64,000 bases of DNA from Gonatopus flavifemur (GCA_018340375.1 JAFFJZ010000013.1:3264501-3328500); one strand, 5' to 3'. Shown: positions 22,875-33,670, counted from the first letter of the stretch. Made by a program: numbers and translations. The notes: a model not told the origin generated them from the sequence alone.

Positions 22875-23918
22875 CACGTGATTCGAGTATTTGCAATTCA
22901 CTATGAAAATGGTAGAAAAGACGTTTATCATGATATACAGTCGGTAAAAAATGTCTAAAATTCATCAATAACAATATAATCAGATATTTCCACTTGAGCT
23001 ACTGTTACCACACTCCAAATGTGCCCTATACATACACGGAGAGAAACATGACGAACGCCACCTCCACGCAACCATTCTAACCAATGCATGGAGAAATCCC
23101 ATGCGTTGCTTGCAATCACTCCACCATCGTTACTGGTCCGAGTGATTCCGTAAAGATGGCAGCAGGGATTAGTCCGCCATTCTTCTTTCCGTGTAGAATT
23201 ATTGCATTATGTGCCTAAACAAATGAGCGCAGTTTTCCTCATGCCAACCCAGATGCAACACTACATGTGTTTCCGTTGTTCAATTTGACAACAGATTGAT
23301 TATTTCACTTCGAATTACTCATCTACAGGTGGGACATCAGATCAAAAGAGTCGATTTTTTGTGTTTGAAAATGGTTCCAAATGAATTTCGCATAATATTG
23401 TGTTTTGACATTTTCAAAATTCTTTGAATTTTCATAATATATCGTGAACTGGGGTTACTTTAAACTGCATAGGGGTTACTTCGTCACATGTATTTCTACG
23501 TTCATTTGCATATGTTTTGTTTTATAATTGTTCGAGAATAATTTTCCTTGGGACCGATTAGAAGAGTGAAAAACTGCATAGAGAACGATTCAGAGTTAAT
23601 TACGTGTGTGACAAAGTAACCCCCAAAAGTTAGAAGTTTGGAATTCATTTCTCAATGACATGTCACGAGATCAATAATTATTCAAGTAACTGGAAAAGTT
23701 ATTCACATTTCGATTACATGTGAATGAAATCTCAGTTATGTAATGTTTATGTCAATGTGTGATATAATACCGCAAAAGTTCGGAAATTCAGTTATATGTG
23801 AGTGAATTTTCAATTCAGTTACTAAGAATTGAAAATTTCATCCCCTAATATGCTTGGTGGATACGAGAAAAGTTTTTAATGATACAGGTACCATAAGAAA
23901 GCAAATCAATATTCGAAC
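22875..23918. other. Non-coding part of the 9.3-kb transposon
   Basis: No gene is visible. A short inverted pair, TACACGGAGAGAAAC (about 23034) facing TTCTTTCCGTGTA (about 23200), may mark a 170-bp MITE. The last part before 23919 should contain the promoter or 5' leader of the 718-aa gene; I see no clear TATA box. Confidence 0.4.
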
Positions 23919-26075
23919 ATGGAAAAACAGTGTTCCATTGGTGTTTATGTGAATGAAGAGTGTCATCAAACTGTGTACGGTGTAGTGTCAAAAAACCTAA
24001 TGGAAATTAGTGAGTTTTGTGAAGAAAATCGACAACTAATTTTTTTACGTGTGCATTCAGGTGTCACAACTGTTTGTCAGTATCATGAAAAAAAGTTTTT
24101 GCTAAAGTTCACTCATTTGTATGGACATGACTGTTGTAATCCTTTCATAATTCATAAAAAAACAATCAAGAAAAACTTGAGAGAAATAAAATTAGAACAT
24201 CTTGAACAACACTATTTTTCGAATTTAAATTTGGTCCCAGGCAAGTCTCTTTGCACCAATTGTTTCCAAAGGATACTCTCTCAACAGGACGAAAGAGTAA
24301 TCGAATGCGATGACGAATTCGTTGCCCCAGGTGACAGTATTGAAAAATTAGATCCTGCTTGTAGCATTTTGGGTCTATCACCTCCATCGAAAGTGAGGAA
24401 ATTAAGTAAAGATAGAAGGCCCCCAGCACTGAAATCAAAAATAGAAAAGGTTTCAGAAAAAATAAGGAAGAATCTTGAATTTTGTTTTGAATTAGAAGTT
24501 CCTGAAAGCGAAAATCCAGTGCTGTCACGTTCAAATGAATATGAGGAACCAATTTCGAAACTGATAGAGAAATGCGTTCTTGCTCCAAAAGAAGATAAGA
24601 TTAAAATCATCAGTTTACTTCCCGAATCTTGGTCAAGATCTCGAATATCATCAGAGTTCAATGTGTCGGAGCGTTTAGTGAGAATGACTAGGGATTTGGT
24701 TAGGGAGCAAGGGATTCTACCAAACTTGAGTGAGAGGAATAAAACAGGTAGTAGTAATGAGACAATTTTGAAAGTTATAGCATTTTATGGAGATGACAGT
24801 AATAGTAGGCTGTGCCCTGGTCAGAAGGATTATGTTAGCGTACGTATCGATGGAATAAAAATGCATCAGCAAAAACGGCTTGTTCTCCTCAATTTGAATA
24901 AGTTTTATACTTCCTCCAAAAATGAACACCCTCACGATAGAATTGGAAGATCAAAGTTCTGCGAATTGCGTCCTAAATGGTGTATCTTGGCTGGTGCATC
25001 AGGAACACATACAGTTTGTGTCTGTCCCTACCATCAGAATATCAAACTTATGATTGATGGTCCAAAACTTAATGTCGATTATAAAGACTCATTAGACACG
25101 ATTGTTTGTGACAAGGGGAACTACAGATGTCTGATGACCATGTGCACTGAATGTCCAGGTACTCAAGCTTTGTTAGACATATTCAAACTTTCCGAAGATT
25201 ACGAGCTATTACCAGATACAATTACCTACAAACAATGGATAACAGCTGATAGGGTGGGAATGATGACTGTTGTTCAGGCCAAAGATGAGTTCTTCGAAAC
25301 GTTAATGGATAAACTGGAGAAGCTGAAAACTCATCATTTTGTATCAAAATCTCAGTCTCAATTTTTCAAAAAGGAAAAAACAGAACTTTCAGCAGGAGAA
25401 TGTTTGGTATTAGCTGATTTCGCTGAAAACTTTTCATTCGTTGTTCAAAATGAGATACAAAGTTTTCGCTGGGTCAACCTTCAAGCTACAGTTCACCCCT
25501 TTGTGTTTTATTTCAAGGAAAATGATGAATTACAACACGATGTAGCCACCTTTTATTGTTTCCAAAAAGTTTTCACAGATCACATCAAAGAAGTTTATCT
25601 GAACATCAAGGAACTAATCTATTTCACTGATGGAGCTGCAAGTCAATATGAGAACAAAAAAAACTTTGCTAATTTGTGCAGTCACGGAATGGACTTCGAT
25701 CTTGAGACTGAATGGCATTTCTTTGGTTCATCTCATGGAAAAAACGCATGTGATGGAGTAGGTGGAACCACGAAACGTGAGGTGGCAGAGGCAAGTCTGC
25801 AAAGGCCATCGAACAATCAAATACTCAATGTAGATGGAATGTTTTCATTTTGTAATGACAAGCTGAAAAACATTAGGTATTTTTTGATTGAATCAGATCA
25901 GATAACTGAGATTTCGGAAAACCTCAAAAAGCGTTCTGATTGCTGTAAAACAGTTGTTGGTACTAGAAGTTACCACAAGTATATTCCTGTGTCAGAAAAA
26001 ATTGTAAGATGTTATTTCATTTCAGACTCGATGGAATATCAAGATCACTCTGTCTCAAGAATTGCACCACATTGA
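23919..26075 (+). CDS. Intact 718-aa transposase-like protein of the 9.3-kb element
   Basis: This is the only long uninterrupted frame in the window. It starts at an ATG in good context (A at -3, G at +4). Residues 1-120 hold a possible zinc-binding region (HDCCNPF near 70-76 and LCTNC near 110). Residues 225-265 look like a helix-turn-helix (SRISSEFNVSERLVRM). A second cysteine/histidine cluster follows (VCVCPYHQN; CTECPGT). The RNase-H-like part has LADFAEN near 497, FTDGAASQYEN near 567 and HFFGSSHGKNACDGVGG near 600-616, with acidic residues spaced like a DDE/DDD active site. Proteins with this last block are common as uncharacterised products in insect and Hydra genomes. As sole gene between matching TIRs it is the natural transposase candidate; catalytic activity is inferred, not shown. 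Confidence 0.85.
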   Translation: MEKQCSIGVYVNEECHQTVYGVVSKNLMEISEFCEENRQLIFLRVHSGVTTVCQYHEKKFLLKFTHLYGHDCCNPFIIHKKTIKKNLREIKLEHLEQHYFSNLNLVPGKSLCTNCFQRILSQQDERVIECDDEFVAPGDSIEKLDPACSILGLSPPSKVRKLSKDRRPPALKSKIEKVSEKIRKNLEFCFELEVPESENPVLSRSNEYEEPISKLIEKCVLAPKEDKIKIISLLPESWSRSRISSEFNVSERLVRMTRDLVREQGILPNLSERNKTGSSNETILKVIAFYGDDSNSRLCPGQKDYVSVRIDGIKMHQQKRLVLLNLNKFYTSSKNEHPHDRIGRSKFCELRPKWCILAGASGTHTVCVCPYHQNIKLMIDGPKLNVDYKDSLDTIVCDKGNYRCLMTMCTECPGTQALLDIFKLSEDYELLPDTITYKQWITADRVGMMTVVQAKDEFFETLMDKLEKLKTHHFVSKSQSQFFKKEKTELSAGECLVLADFAENFSFVVQNEIQSFRWVNLQATVHPFVFYFKENDELQHDVATFYCFQKVFTDHIKEVYLNIKELIYFTDGAASQYENKKNFANLCSHGMDFDLETEWHFFGSSHGKNACDGVGGTTKREVAEASLQRPSNNQILNVDGMFSFCNDKLKNIRYFLIESDQITEISENLKKRSDCCKTVVGTRSYHKYIPVSEKIVRCYFISDSMEYQDHSVSRIAPH

Positions 26076-26249
26076 GAACGAAATCATAATCTTGGTAACT
26101 TATTTTTGTTAACGGAACAGTTGAAATTATAAAATATGAATAAATTAGGTTCTAAAATCCCGAATCGAATTATGTTTCATTTGTTATGCACCTTATTGGC
26201 AATTTTCTCCTTTTGTTAGTTGATAATGTACTTGATATATTATAAAGAC
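26076..26249. other. 3' flank of the 718-aa gene
   Basis: An ATATGAATAAATTAGG stretch near 26135-26150 contains AATAAA and is a plausible polyadenylation signal for the 718-aa gene. Confidence 0.4.
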
Positions 26250-26535
26250 CCTAGTGGAAAAAGAAAATATATGATCTATACATAATTTTTGAAATTCATA
26301 TATTTAATCTTGAAATTTACATATGGGCATGTATAGTTATATATGGAGCCATATATAGAAACTTGACTTATTATATGTAATGAAAAATTTTTAACATATA
26401 ACTTTTTAAATTCCATATATACCCCCATATAGATAACTATATATGGGCATATATAAATTTCAAGATTACATATATACACTTCAATAATTATATATAAACC
26501 ATATGTCCTTTGTCCTATAATCCTTTTTCACTAGG
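26250..26535. mobile_element. AT-rich MITE, about 286 bp
   Basis: CCTAGTGGAAAAAG at the left faces CTTTTTCACTAGG at the right, and similarity between the arms continues inward (AATCTTGAAATTTA blocks and CATATGGGCAT-like words). The inside is made of ATATAT/CATATA words. No clear target duplication. It lies just downstream of the 718-aa gene. Confidence 0.65.
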
Positions 26536-26994
26536 TGACGTCAATGGATTCAAAACCATTCAAAAAGTATGGGAATTACGAGAAAAGAATAATCATCATT
26601 CATCCTATAGGGAGAAAAGGCAAATACATAAGACCAGTATATTGTTCTTTGTAACAAGTATGTGATGATATGTTATTAACAGAGGTTATAGAACCCCTAT
26701 TCGTAAGGTAACAAAACTCAACCATCAACATGATATTCCTAGCTTGTTTTTATCATTTAGCAAGGCCCTGTACATCTTTTGGAGAGTCTACACTGGACCG
26801 GGTAAGACAGGAATGGGTACTGCTAAGCAACGTCTTCGAAAGATTGACTGATGGTATATTTGTGGACTTCTGCACCCTCTTCATACCTTCAACAGTCTCA
26901 ATACTAATCGAATATCTGGTATTATATGAATTTCCGATCATGGAAATTTTATATATAGTTTCTATTTATGAAAATAAAATATCCATTTATGTAG
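26536..26994. other. Non-coding part of the 9.3-kb transposon
   Basis: A 93-codon frame at 26730-27011 has no recognised motif. Nothing else seen. Confidence 0.4.
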
Positions 26995-27671
26995 AATTCA
27001 AAAATTCGTAACTCAGCACAGGATGCAAAACACGAACTGAAATTGATACAGCAGTTCAATAACATAGAGACCTTTAATCCCTACAAATTCCGTATTTTTA
27101 ACTGTGCCCCCACCAGAGATATATGAGCTCAAAATTCTGGATTTTTGAAAATTTTCAATTTGGAACCCCCATTATTTTTTATGTGGGTCGGTCTCATCAA
27201 CGGTGGATTCTCTTTCATGAACTACTTCCATCAGTGTATTCACACAAACAAGATCCAGTCCTCAAACCAATTTCTTCATATCAAATTTTTTATCCGAAAA
27301 AGAGAATTTGAGCGATAATGAACGTCGACTTTGGAATGAGATATCTCATGTTAGCAAGACAAATACGGAAATTTCATCTGAACAAGTTAATAGCCTGTTG
27401 TGTGCTGAATAAAACGGTTTCCAATTCGAGTTTCCAAGTTGAACCAGTCCCGAAATAATCGTACTTATGTGAAGACGTAAAAATGAGAGAATGAGTGTCC
27501 TTTGTTTTATTCAAATGGCCACCACAAATCAGCGGAGGTAGATAAAAATATAAGAACTGCCGTTTTCAACTACTAATATATGAGGTTCATTTTCCTGTAA
27601 ATAACAAATTTTTCAGAGATAGTCGAGCAACCACATTTTTACCTCTTGGATCACTTGGAATGGATTGACCC
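26995..27671 (-). repeat. Right terminal inverted repeat of the 9.3-kb transposon
   Basis: Inverted partner of 18334-19001. It ends GGAATGGATTGACCC at 27671, followed by the ATAT duplication and the RTE-B continuation. Confidence 0.9.
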
Positions 27672-27675
27672 ATAT

Positions 27676-28208
27676 GCATCGACTATTCTCCCTAAATGTA
27701 ATGTTACTCCTATATCCTGACATTCTCCCTTCAACCATTGTTCTTTTGCCTTCATCGACTCTCGCATCATTTCATCCCTCAGTACCTTGTATGTCTGCTG
27801 GTCTCGTTCACTCCTCTTATTCTTGTCTTCCCTCCTTTCATCAATAAAATCGAGAATTTCTTCCGTTATCCATGGTTTCTTAGGCTCTACTCCATCGTTC
27901 TCCAAAATTTCATCTGCACAATGTTCTATGTTCCCCTCCATATTTGTCTATCTACTCTCTATCCTCAAGTATTTCTCTTGTCGATCCGCCAATTCTTCGT
28001 CCAACACCACTTTGAATGCCTCCTGTTTGTTCTTGTTTGAGATTCTTCAAATTCCATCTTCTTCGCATTCTCCTTTTCTCCTTCAGAGCTTCGAATTTCA
28101 GAGAATATTTCATCAGCAACAGATTGTGATCACTATCTATATCCGCGCCTGAGAAAGTTTTACAGCTTTTCACTTGGTTTCCAAATCTTGTTTTTACTAA
28201 TATGTAAT
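27676..28208 (-). pseudogene. RTE copy B, middle part
   Basis: The minus-strand translation shows VGPGADIDSDHN-type endonuclease residues (here SGADIDSDHNLLLMK), a linker (KPWITEEILDFID, AKEQWLKGECQDI) and the start of the block that continues as KRFFGQ in the 17.7-18.3 kb part. The SDH catalytic histidine is intact. It is bounded by the 9.3-kb transposon on the left and palindrome P2 on the right; a CAATT duplication at 28209-28213 belongs to P2. Confidence 0.82.
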
Positions 28209-28984
28209 CAATTGAAGGGCCGGATCGAATAATCGGTTGTGTGCGTGACCTCTCGTCCAGTGCACCTGGAAGTAGGAAACCACCGCTAATCACGTTTCAG
28301 GACTTCCATATTAAAAACATACAAGAAATTCGCGATACTAAAAAAACTTCCAGGGAGAAAGTTGTTGTAAATGTATTCAACAACACTCTGCCGAATTTTG
28401 AGACAATTCCGTATTGTAGGTTAGAAATTATTGCAGGTTGAGTGAAAAAAATGCCAAGTGCATCGATTGAGATGTTACAATATGGGTGTTTACAAAGAGG
28501 ATAAAAATGATTATGTACATGAAGCTGTTAAAAAAAAATTCTCAAATGCACTTGACCCAAATCTATTAAATATTTCACACTTCTTTCAATAAATCATAAT
28601 CACATACATGGAAAAATGTATGATAGTTATTTGCACGTTTCATTGGAAAGAACCAATCATTGAATATTGGCGAATTTGAGAACATGAACGTTGCTGTTCA
28701 TCTGACATGGCTGTTGAATGATGGTTTCAATCTAGAAACATCAATTTTGCGACTTTGGAATTCATAAACAACACATTTCCTCGTCTATAGTTTAGATTCC
28801 GTTTCGATGAACGATTCAAAGTTTAAGAATACAACCAGTATGCTTTTGAATTGAAAGAATTTTTATTTCAATACATCGTATAAACCTCTTCCATACATTA
28901 AAAAAACAACAAACCAAATATTATAGAATAAAAGATGAAATAATAGACTCAAAAATAAATCATACGAATTTCGAAATTTGTCCT

Positions 28985-29700
28985 ATCATTCACAAAAGCT
29001 CTTCATCGTTTTGTTCAGGATCACGAATTGTCGTGTTTGTGAAAAGATTTTCATAATAAGCTCGACCTTTCACGCTCAAATATTGCTGCAAACTTTTCAG
29101 ACCTCTCTTTTTCGCGCTTGAAATCCCTACTTCAAGCGCCGGGTGGTGCATTTCCTAAATCATTGAATGAAGTATTCACCTGGACAAAAATTTTTAACGG
29201 TTCTCCTTTGTACTGATGATACACGTTAACTTGACCGTTCGGAAAATAATCAATTTTCACCGCAGATCCTATTTTGATCTTGTGAATTTCAGAACTTTTT
29301 TGTAAAATCGATTCAAAATCTCTTACGTTGCATTGTGCAGCGTCAATCATTGTAAAAGGAGGATTTCTAGAATTTTCAATGATTTCAATGTACTGTTCGG
29401 GTGTTTCAATGGTTTCTTCCATTTGTTTCTCCTGACCGTATCTACCAAAATTCCTATCACATTCACAATACGAGTGTCCACGGACAGGGTAGAGATGTTC
29501 AATAAAAACCTCGAAATTTTGAGAGAACATTGACAAAAAAAGGACCATCATATAATTTCTATTTTGACCTCCTGCAGCATCAGAATATAAAAAGATGTTG
29601 TTATACCCCTTTTTTGTAATCCAAGGCGCGAAGCCTAATATAACAAATTACAAATTCTGTTCGCTCCTTCCTCGAGTATTCCTTCAATGGAATGAAACAT
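28985..29700 (-). pseudogene. DUF7869-type transposase fragment (P2 left arm)
   Basis: Reading left from the palindrome centre, it has a degenerate GANRICNLL block, a broken SDAAGGQNRNY-type motif, then MFSQNFEVFIEHLYPVRGHS, a CDRNFGRYGQ motif, NPPFTMIDAAQCNVRDF and a C-terminal part with HQYKGEPLKIF, then a frameshift near 29135 and a LQQYLSVKGRAYYE-like end near 29060. The N-terminal half, including the first part of the catalytic fold, is missing. Its mirror copy is 31761-32518. It is out of frame near the GGQN motif in the same way as its partner, so decay preceded or accompanied duplication of the arm. Confidence 0.75.
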
Positions 29701-29725
29701 ATCCTTCATTCAGAATCGACTTATA

Positions 29726-31758
29726 CAGGGCGTCCCATTTGAAACAGGACAGCTGAATAACTCTCCAGGGAATGGAGGGGGAAAAAATTGTTCAGATAAA
29801 AGTTGTAGGGTTCGAAGGGGGCCATAAGATGGTGACCTTGAATCTGACCTTGAGGTCAATTTTGAGCATAATTGATGGTCAAAGTATGTTTTTTCGAACG
29901 GAAAACCCTACGTTCGACCTGAGGAATGGAAAGAGCGGAAAATTTTACGTCCGAATATGTTAACATATCAGGTCATTCAGAGGTCATTTGAAGGTCAAAA
30001 AACCATTTTCTATGGATTTTCAAGGAAAAGCCCCAAACGAGTTGTTTCTCTGACCAAAGTTATCAAAGTTGAAGTGAAACCCCACGTTTCGGCCTTGAAT
30101 TCGACCTTGAGACCGATAATGAATGCCAAATTTGAAACAATAATTAAAAAATTATTTATTTTTCCAGTTCGTCGTTTTATAATTACAAATGGCACAAATC
30201 CATTGACGGGTAAGACACACTTATTGCAGGAGATGTTCGAATTGACCGCCATTCACTTCAATACATAACTCCAGCCGGCGTCGAAAGTTTCCAAGAACAG
30301 ACTGAAAAACTTCTGCACGAATATTCGCAATTGCGTATATGATGCGTTGTTGGAGATCCACAGGTGTCGTTGGTCGGTTGGTATAAACGACATTTCTTAC
30401 GTAACCCCACAAATAAAAATCTAGAGGGGTGAGATCAAGAGATCTTGCCGGCCACAGTACAAATCCACCTCGACCAATCCAACGATTGGGGAAAAGGATA
30501 TTTAGATGATCCCTCACACATCGAGCAAAATGTGGTGGTGCACCGTCTTGCTGATACCACATCCTCTGCCTAGTCACTAATGTCACATCTTCCATGAGAA
30601 CTGGTAATTCATTTTGTAAGAACTGTAGATAATTAGGACCGTTAACAGTTCCATCAAAAAAATACGGCCCAATAACTTGATCGTCTAGAATTCCACACCA
30701 AACATTTATACTCCACCGATGCTGATGATCAACTTGCTGAGTCCAGTGCGGGTTTTGCGCTGACCAATAGTGGCTATTGTGACGATTTAACAAGCCAGTA
30801 CTTTGAAACGTTGATTCATCACTGAAAAGAACATATCGAAAGAAATCGGGCGCTTCGTTCAACCTCTGTAAAGCCCAATGGCAAGAGTTAACCCGATTCT
30901 GCATATCTTGTTGAGATAATTCTTGGGTCAGTGTGATGTGATACGGATGATATTGAGCAGCTTGTAGAATTCTGTGTGCCGTACTGCGTGGAATACCCCA
31001 ATCGCGTTCAATATCACGTAAACTAACATGAGGATTCATGTGTATTATTGCTAGAACAGCAACGCATCGAGGGTCGTTAAAGTTGAACCTTGATTGTTTC
31101 GGCGTTGACCAATCCTTCCTTGTCGACAATTTCTTCCAACTTGGCGCATGACTTCTGGAAAAGGATGATGCTGCCGATCTCCAAACTGCTCTCTGTACAA
31201 TCGTGACGCTCTTTGATACACTCCGCGACACTTACCCAAGATCATTAAAATATCAACACATTCGTTAGGTGAATAAATCATTTTGAACCCGCACTTACAC
31301 CGTAAACGATGAAAACTTCTTAATGATCATTTTCGTACTGATATGAAAAATAAACTCTGAAGGTTAGTTCTGTTTACTTTCAATTCAAGGTCGAAACGTG
31401 GGGTTTCACTTTAACTTTAATAACTTTCGTCAGAGAAACAATTCGTTTGAGGCTTTTCCGTGAAAATCCATAGAAAATGGTTTTTTGACCTTCAAATGAC
31501 CTCTAAATGACCTGATACGTTAACATATTCGGACGTAAAATTTTCCGCTCTTCCCATTTCTGAGGTCGAACGTAGGGTTTTCCATTCGAAAAAACATACT
31601 TTGACCATCGATTATGCTCAAAATTGACCTCAAGGTCAAAATCAAGGTCACCATCTTATGGCCCCCTTCGAACCCTACAACTTTTATCTGAACAATTTTT
31701 TTCCCCCTCCATTCCCTGAAGAGTCATCCAGCTGTCCTGTTTCAAATGGGACGCCCTG
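29726..31758 (-). mobile_element. Tc1/mariner-superfamily element with about 377-bp TIRs
   Basis: Ends CAGGGCGTCCCATTTGAAAC and their inverse, with TA duplications at 29724-29725 and 31759-31760. The terminal inverted repeats (29726-30101 and 31381-31758) are unusually long for this superfamily and carry repeated GACCTTGA / AGGTCA words. It carries one transposase gene on the minus strand. It sits about 20 bp from the centre of the P2 palindrome. Confidence 0.92.
30221..31281 (-). pseudogene. IS630/Tc1-mariner transposase, one frameshift
   Basis: From ATG 31281 the N-terminal part (YSPNECVDILMILGKC, ASRLYREQF) looks like the DUF4817-type helix-turn-helix found in this insect group. A frameshift near 31085 joins it to the main frame: NPHVSLRDIERDWGIPRSTAHRIL (second helix-turn-helix), YHPYHITLTQEL, then the DDE_3 catalytic core with VLFSDESTF (first D), WYQQDGAPPHFA (second D) and LDLTPLDFYLWG (third D). 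About 36 residues separate the second and third D, more than the 34 of mariner. The end is FEHLLQ at the inner edge of the left TIR. All three catalytic residues remain, so only one indel keeps it from being intact. Confidence 0.9.
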
Positions 31759-31760
31759 TA

Positions 31761-32518
31761 TGTTTCATTCCATTGAAGGAATACTCGAGAAAGGAGCGAA
31801 TACAATTTGTAATTTGTTATATTATGCTTCGCGCCTTGGATTACAAAAAAGGGGTGTAACAACATCTTTTCATATTCTGATGCTGCAGGAGGTCAAAATA
31901 GAAATTATATGATGGTCCTTTTTTTGTCAATGTTCTCTCAAAATTTCGAGGTTTTCATTGAACATCTCTACCCTGTCCGTGGACAATCATATTGTGAATG
32001 TGATAGGAATTTTGATAGATACGGTCAGAAGAAAAGAATGCAAGAGACCATTGAAACACTCGAAGAGTATATTGAAATCATTGAAAATTCTGGAAATCCT
32101 CTTTTTACAATGATTGACGCTGCACAATGCAACGTAAGAGATTTTGAATCGATTTTACAAAAAAGTTCTGAAATCCGCAAGATCAAAATAGGATCTGCGG
32201 TGTAAATTGATTATTTCCCAAACGGTAAAATTAACATGTACCATCAGTACGAAGGAGAACCGTTAAAAATTTTTGTCGAGGTAAATACTTTATTCAATGA
32301 TTTAGGAAATGCACCACCCGGCGCCTGAAGTAGGGATTTCAAGCGCAAAATCGAGAAGTCTAAAAAGTTTGCAGCAATATTTGAGCGTGAAAGGTCGGGC
32401 TTTTTATGAAAATCTTTTGAAAAACACGACAATTCGTGATCCTTACAAAAACGATAAAACGATAAAGAACTTTGTGAATGATAAGAAAAATTCTGAAATT
32501 CGTATGATTTATTTTTAA
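31761..32518 (+). pseudogene. DUF7869-type transposase fragment (P2 right arm)
   Basis: Plus-strand mirror of 28985-29700. It starts at the palindrome centre with FHSIEGILEKGANTICNLLYY, shifts frame through the GGQNRNYMM region, and runs through MFSQNFEVFIEHLYPVRGQS, CDRNFDRYGQ and NVRDFESIL, then a stop at 32203-32205, and ends LQQYLSVKGRAFYENLL to stop 32516-32518. The corresponding parts of the P3 gene are MMKDSACTVEDL and LTRYLSGYGQKFFNDLF. Confidence 0.75.
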
Positions 32519-33404
32519 GTTCATTATTCCATTTTTTATTCTATAATATTCGGTTTGTTGTTTTTTCAATATATGGGAAAGATTTATACGATGTATTGAA
32601 ATAAAAATTCTTTCAATTCAAATGCCGTTGAAAAAATCTCATAGACTTTCAAACACCGCTCTAGAATCCCCATATATGTTTATAAGATTTTATCAGGTTC
32701 AATAATGGCATTTGGACACTTTTATCAGATTTTAATGAAACGTACGAGTTCCTATTATTTTTTCCAGTGGGAAGACATACTTGTTGTATTCTCAAACTTT
32801 GAATCGTTCATTGAAACGGAATCTAAACTATTGACGAGGAAATGTGTTGTTTATGAATTCCACTGTCGCAAAATTGATGTTTCTAGATTGAAACCATCAT
32901 TCAACAGCCATGTCAGAGGAACAGAAACGTTCATGTTCTCAAATTTGCCAATATCCAATTATCGGTTCTTTCCAATAAAACGTGCAAATAACTATCATAC
33001 GTTTTCCCATGTATGTGATTATGATTTATTGAAAAAAAGTTTGAAATATTTAATCGATTTGGGTGAAGTGCATTTGAGAATTTTTTTTTAACAGCTTCAT
33101 GTACATAATCATTTTTATCCCCTTTGAAAACACCCATATTGTAACATCTCAATCGATGCACTTGGCATTTTTTTCACTCAACCTGCAATAATTTCTAACC
33201 TACAATACGGAATTGTCTCAAAATTCGGCAGAGTGTTGTTGAATACATTTGCAACAACTTCCTCCCTGGAAGTTTTTTTAGTATCGCGAATTTCTTGTAT
33301 ATTTTTAATATGGAAGTCCTGAAACGTGATTAGCGGTGGTTGCCTACTTCCAGGTGCACTAGACGAGAGGTCACGCGCACAACCGATTACTCGATCCGGG
33401 CCTT
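32519..33404. other. Outer non-coding part of the P2 right arm
   Basis: Mirrors 28214-28984. Frames at 32705-33091 (plus) and 32931-33161 (minus) show no recognised motif and differ between arms, so I do not call them genes. Confidence 0.5.
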
Positions 33405-33409
33405 CAATT

Positions 33410-33500
33410 TGGTATCTTGCTGTATCTTCTGGCATTTTTCAAGTGTAGATCCTTTCTTGGATGATTCTTGGATAATGTGTTGGTAATAACCATTTTATCG
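33410..33500 (-). pseudogene. RTE copy B, 5' remnant
   Basis: The minus-strand sequence reads MPEDTARYQI, the stretch just before the DYILV/SDH endonuclease block that continues at 28208. It matches the corresponding part of copy C (20575-20610), then fades by about 33500. It proves P2 inserted into RTE-B. Confidence 0.8.
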
Positions 33501-33670
33501 CTCTCAAAGGATCCGATTGACCGTTGTTCTCTTTCTTTGAATTCTTCAGAGATTTTTCAGAGTTTGAAGGAATTTTCATAGGTTTTCAGAGTTTTTCAGA
33601 TTCTTCCAGGTCTCTCAGTGTTTTTGAGAGCATTTCAGTGAGATTCCGAATTTGGCAATGAAATTCAGAG

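Larger units (their letters stand above)
18334..27671 (+). mobile_element. 9.3-kb DNA transposon with long TIRs and 718-aa protein
   Basis: A roughly 670-bp sequence at 18334-19001 recurs inverted at 26995-27671. The outer ends read GGGTCAATCCATTCC. Both ends interrupt the same RTE sequence, and the uninterrupted site can be read in RTE copy D (near 48440): CCT-ATAT-GCC. This gives a 4-bp ATAT duplication (18330-18333 and 27672-27675); a TA duplication with a T-starting TIR is an equivalent reading. Inside are a phased AGATCT repeat, RTE copy C, a 718-aa intact frame on the plus strand, and an AT-rich MITE. The superfamily is not certain: 4-bp duplications occur in Sola, but I cannot confirm that assignment. 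Confidence 0.88.
28214..33404. mobile_element. P2: palindromic DUF7869-type element
   Basis: Arms 28214-29701 and 31759-33404 are inverted copies of each other, about 1.5 kb each, leaving only a roughly 22-bp spacer once the Tc1-like guest (29726-31758) is removed. The ends are GAAGGGCCGGATCGAATAAT on the left and AAGGCCCGGATCGAGTAAT inverted on the right, and the flanks CAATT (28209-28213, 33405-33409) form a 5-bp duplication inside RTE copy B. Each arm carries the C-terminal half of a DUF7869-type gene, reading outward. The right arm has about 170 bp (32625-32790) absent from the left arm. Like P1 and P3, it is a head-to-head inverted dimer. Confidence 0.88.

Noticed and set aside
32705..33161. 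Frames on both strands in the P2 right arm
   Set aside because: They do not persist in the mirror arm and show no family motif.
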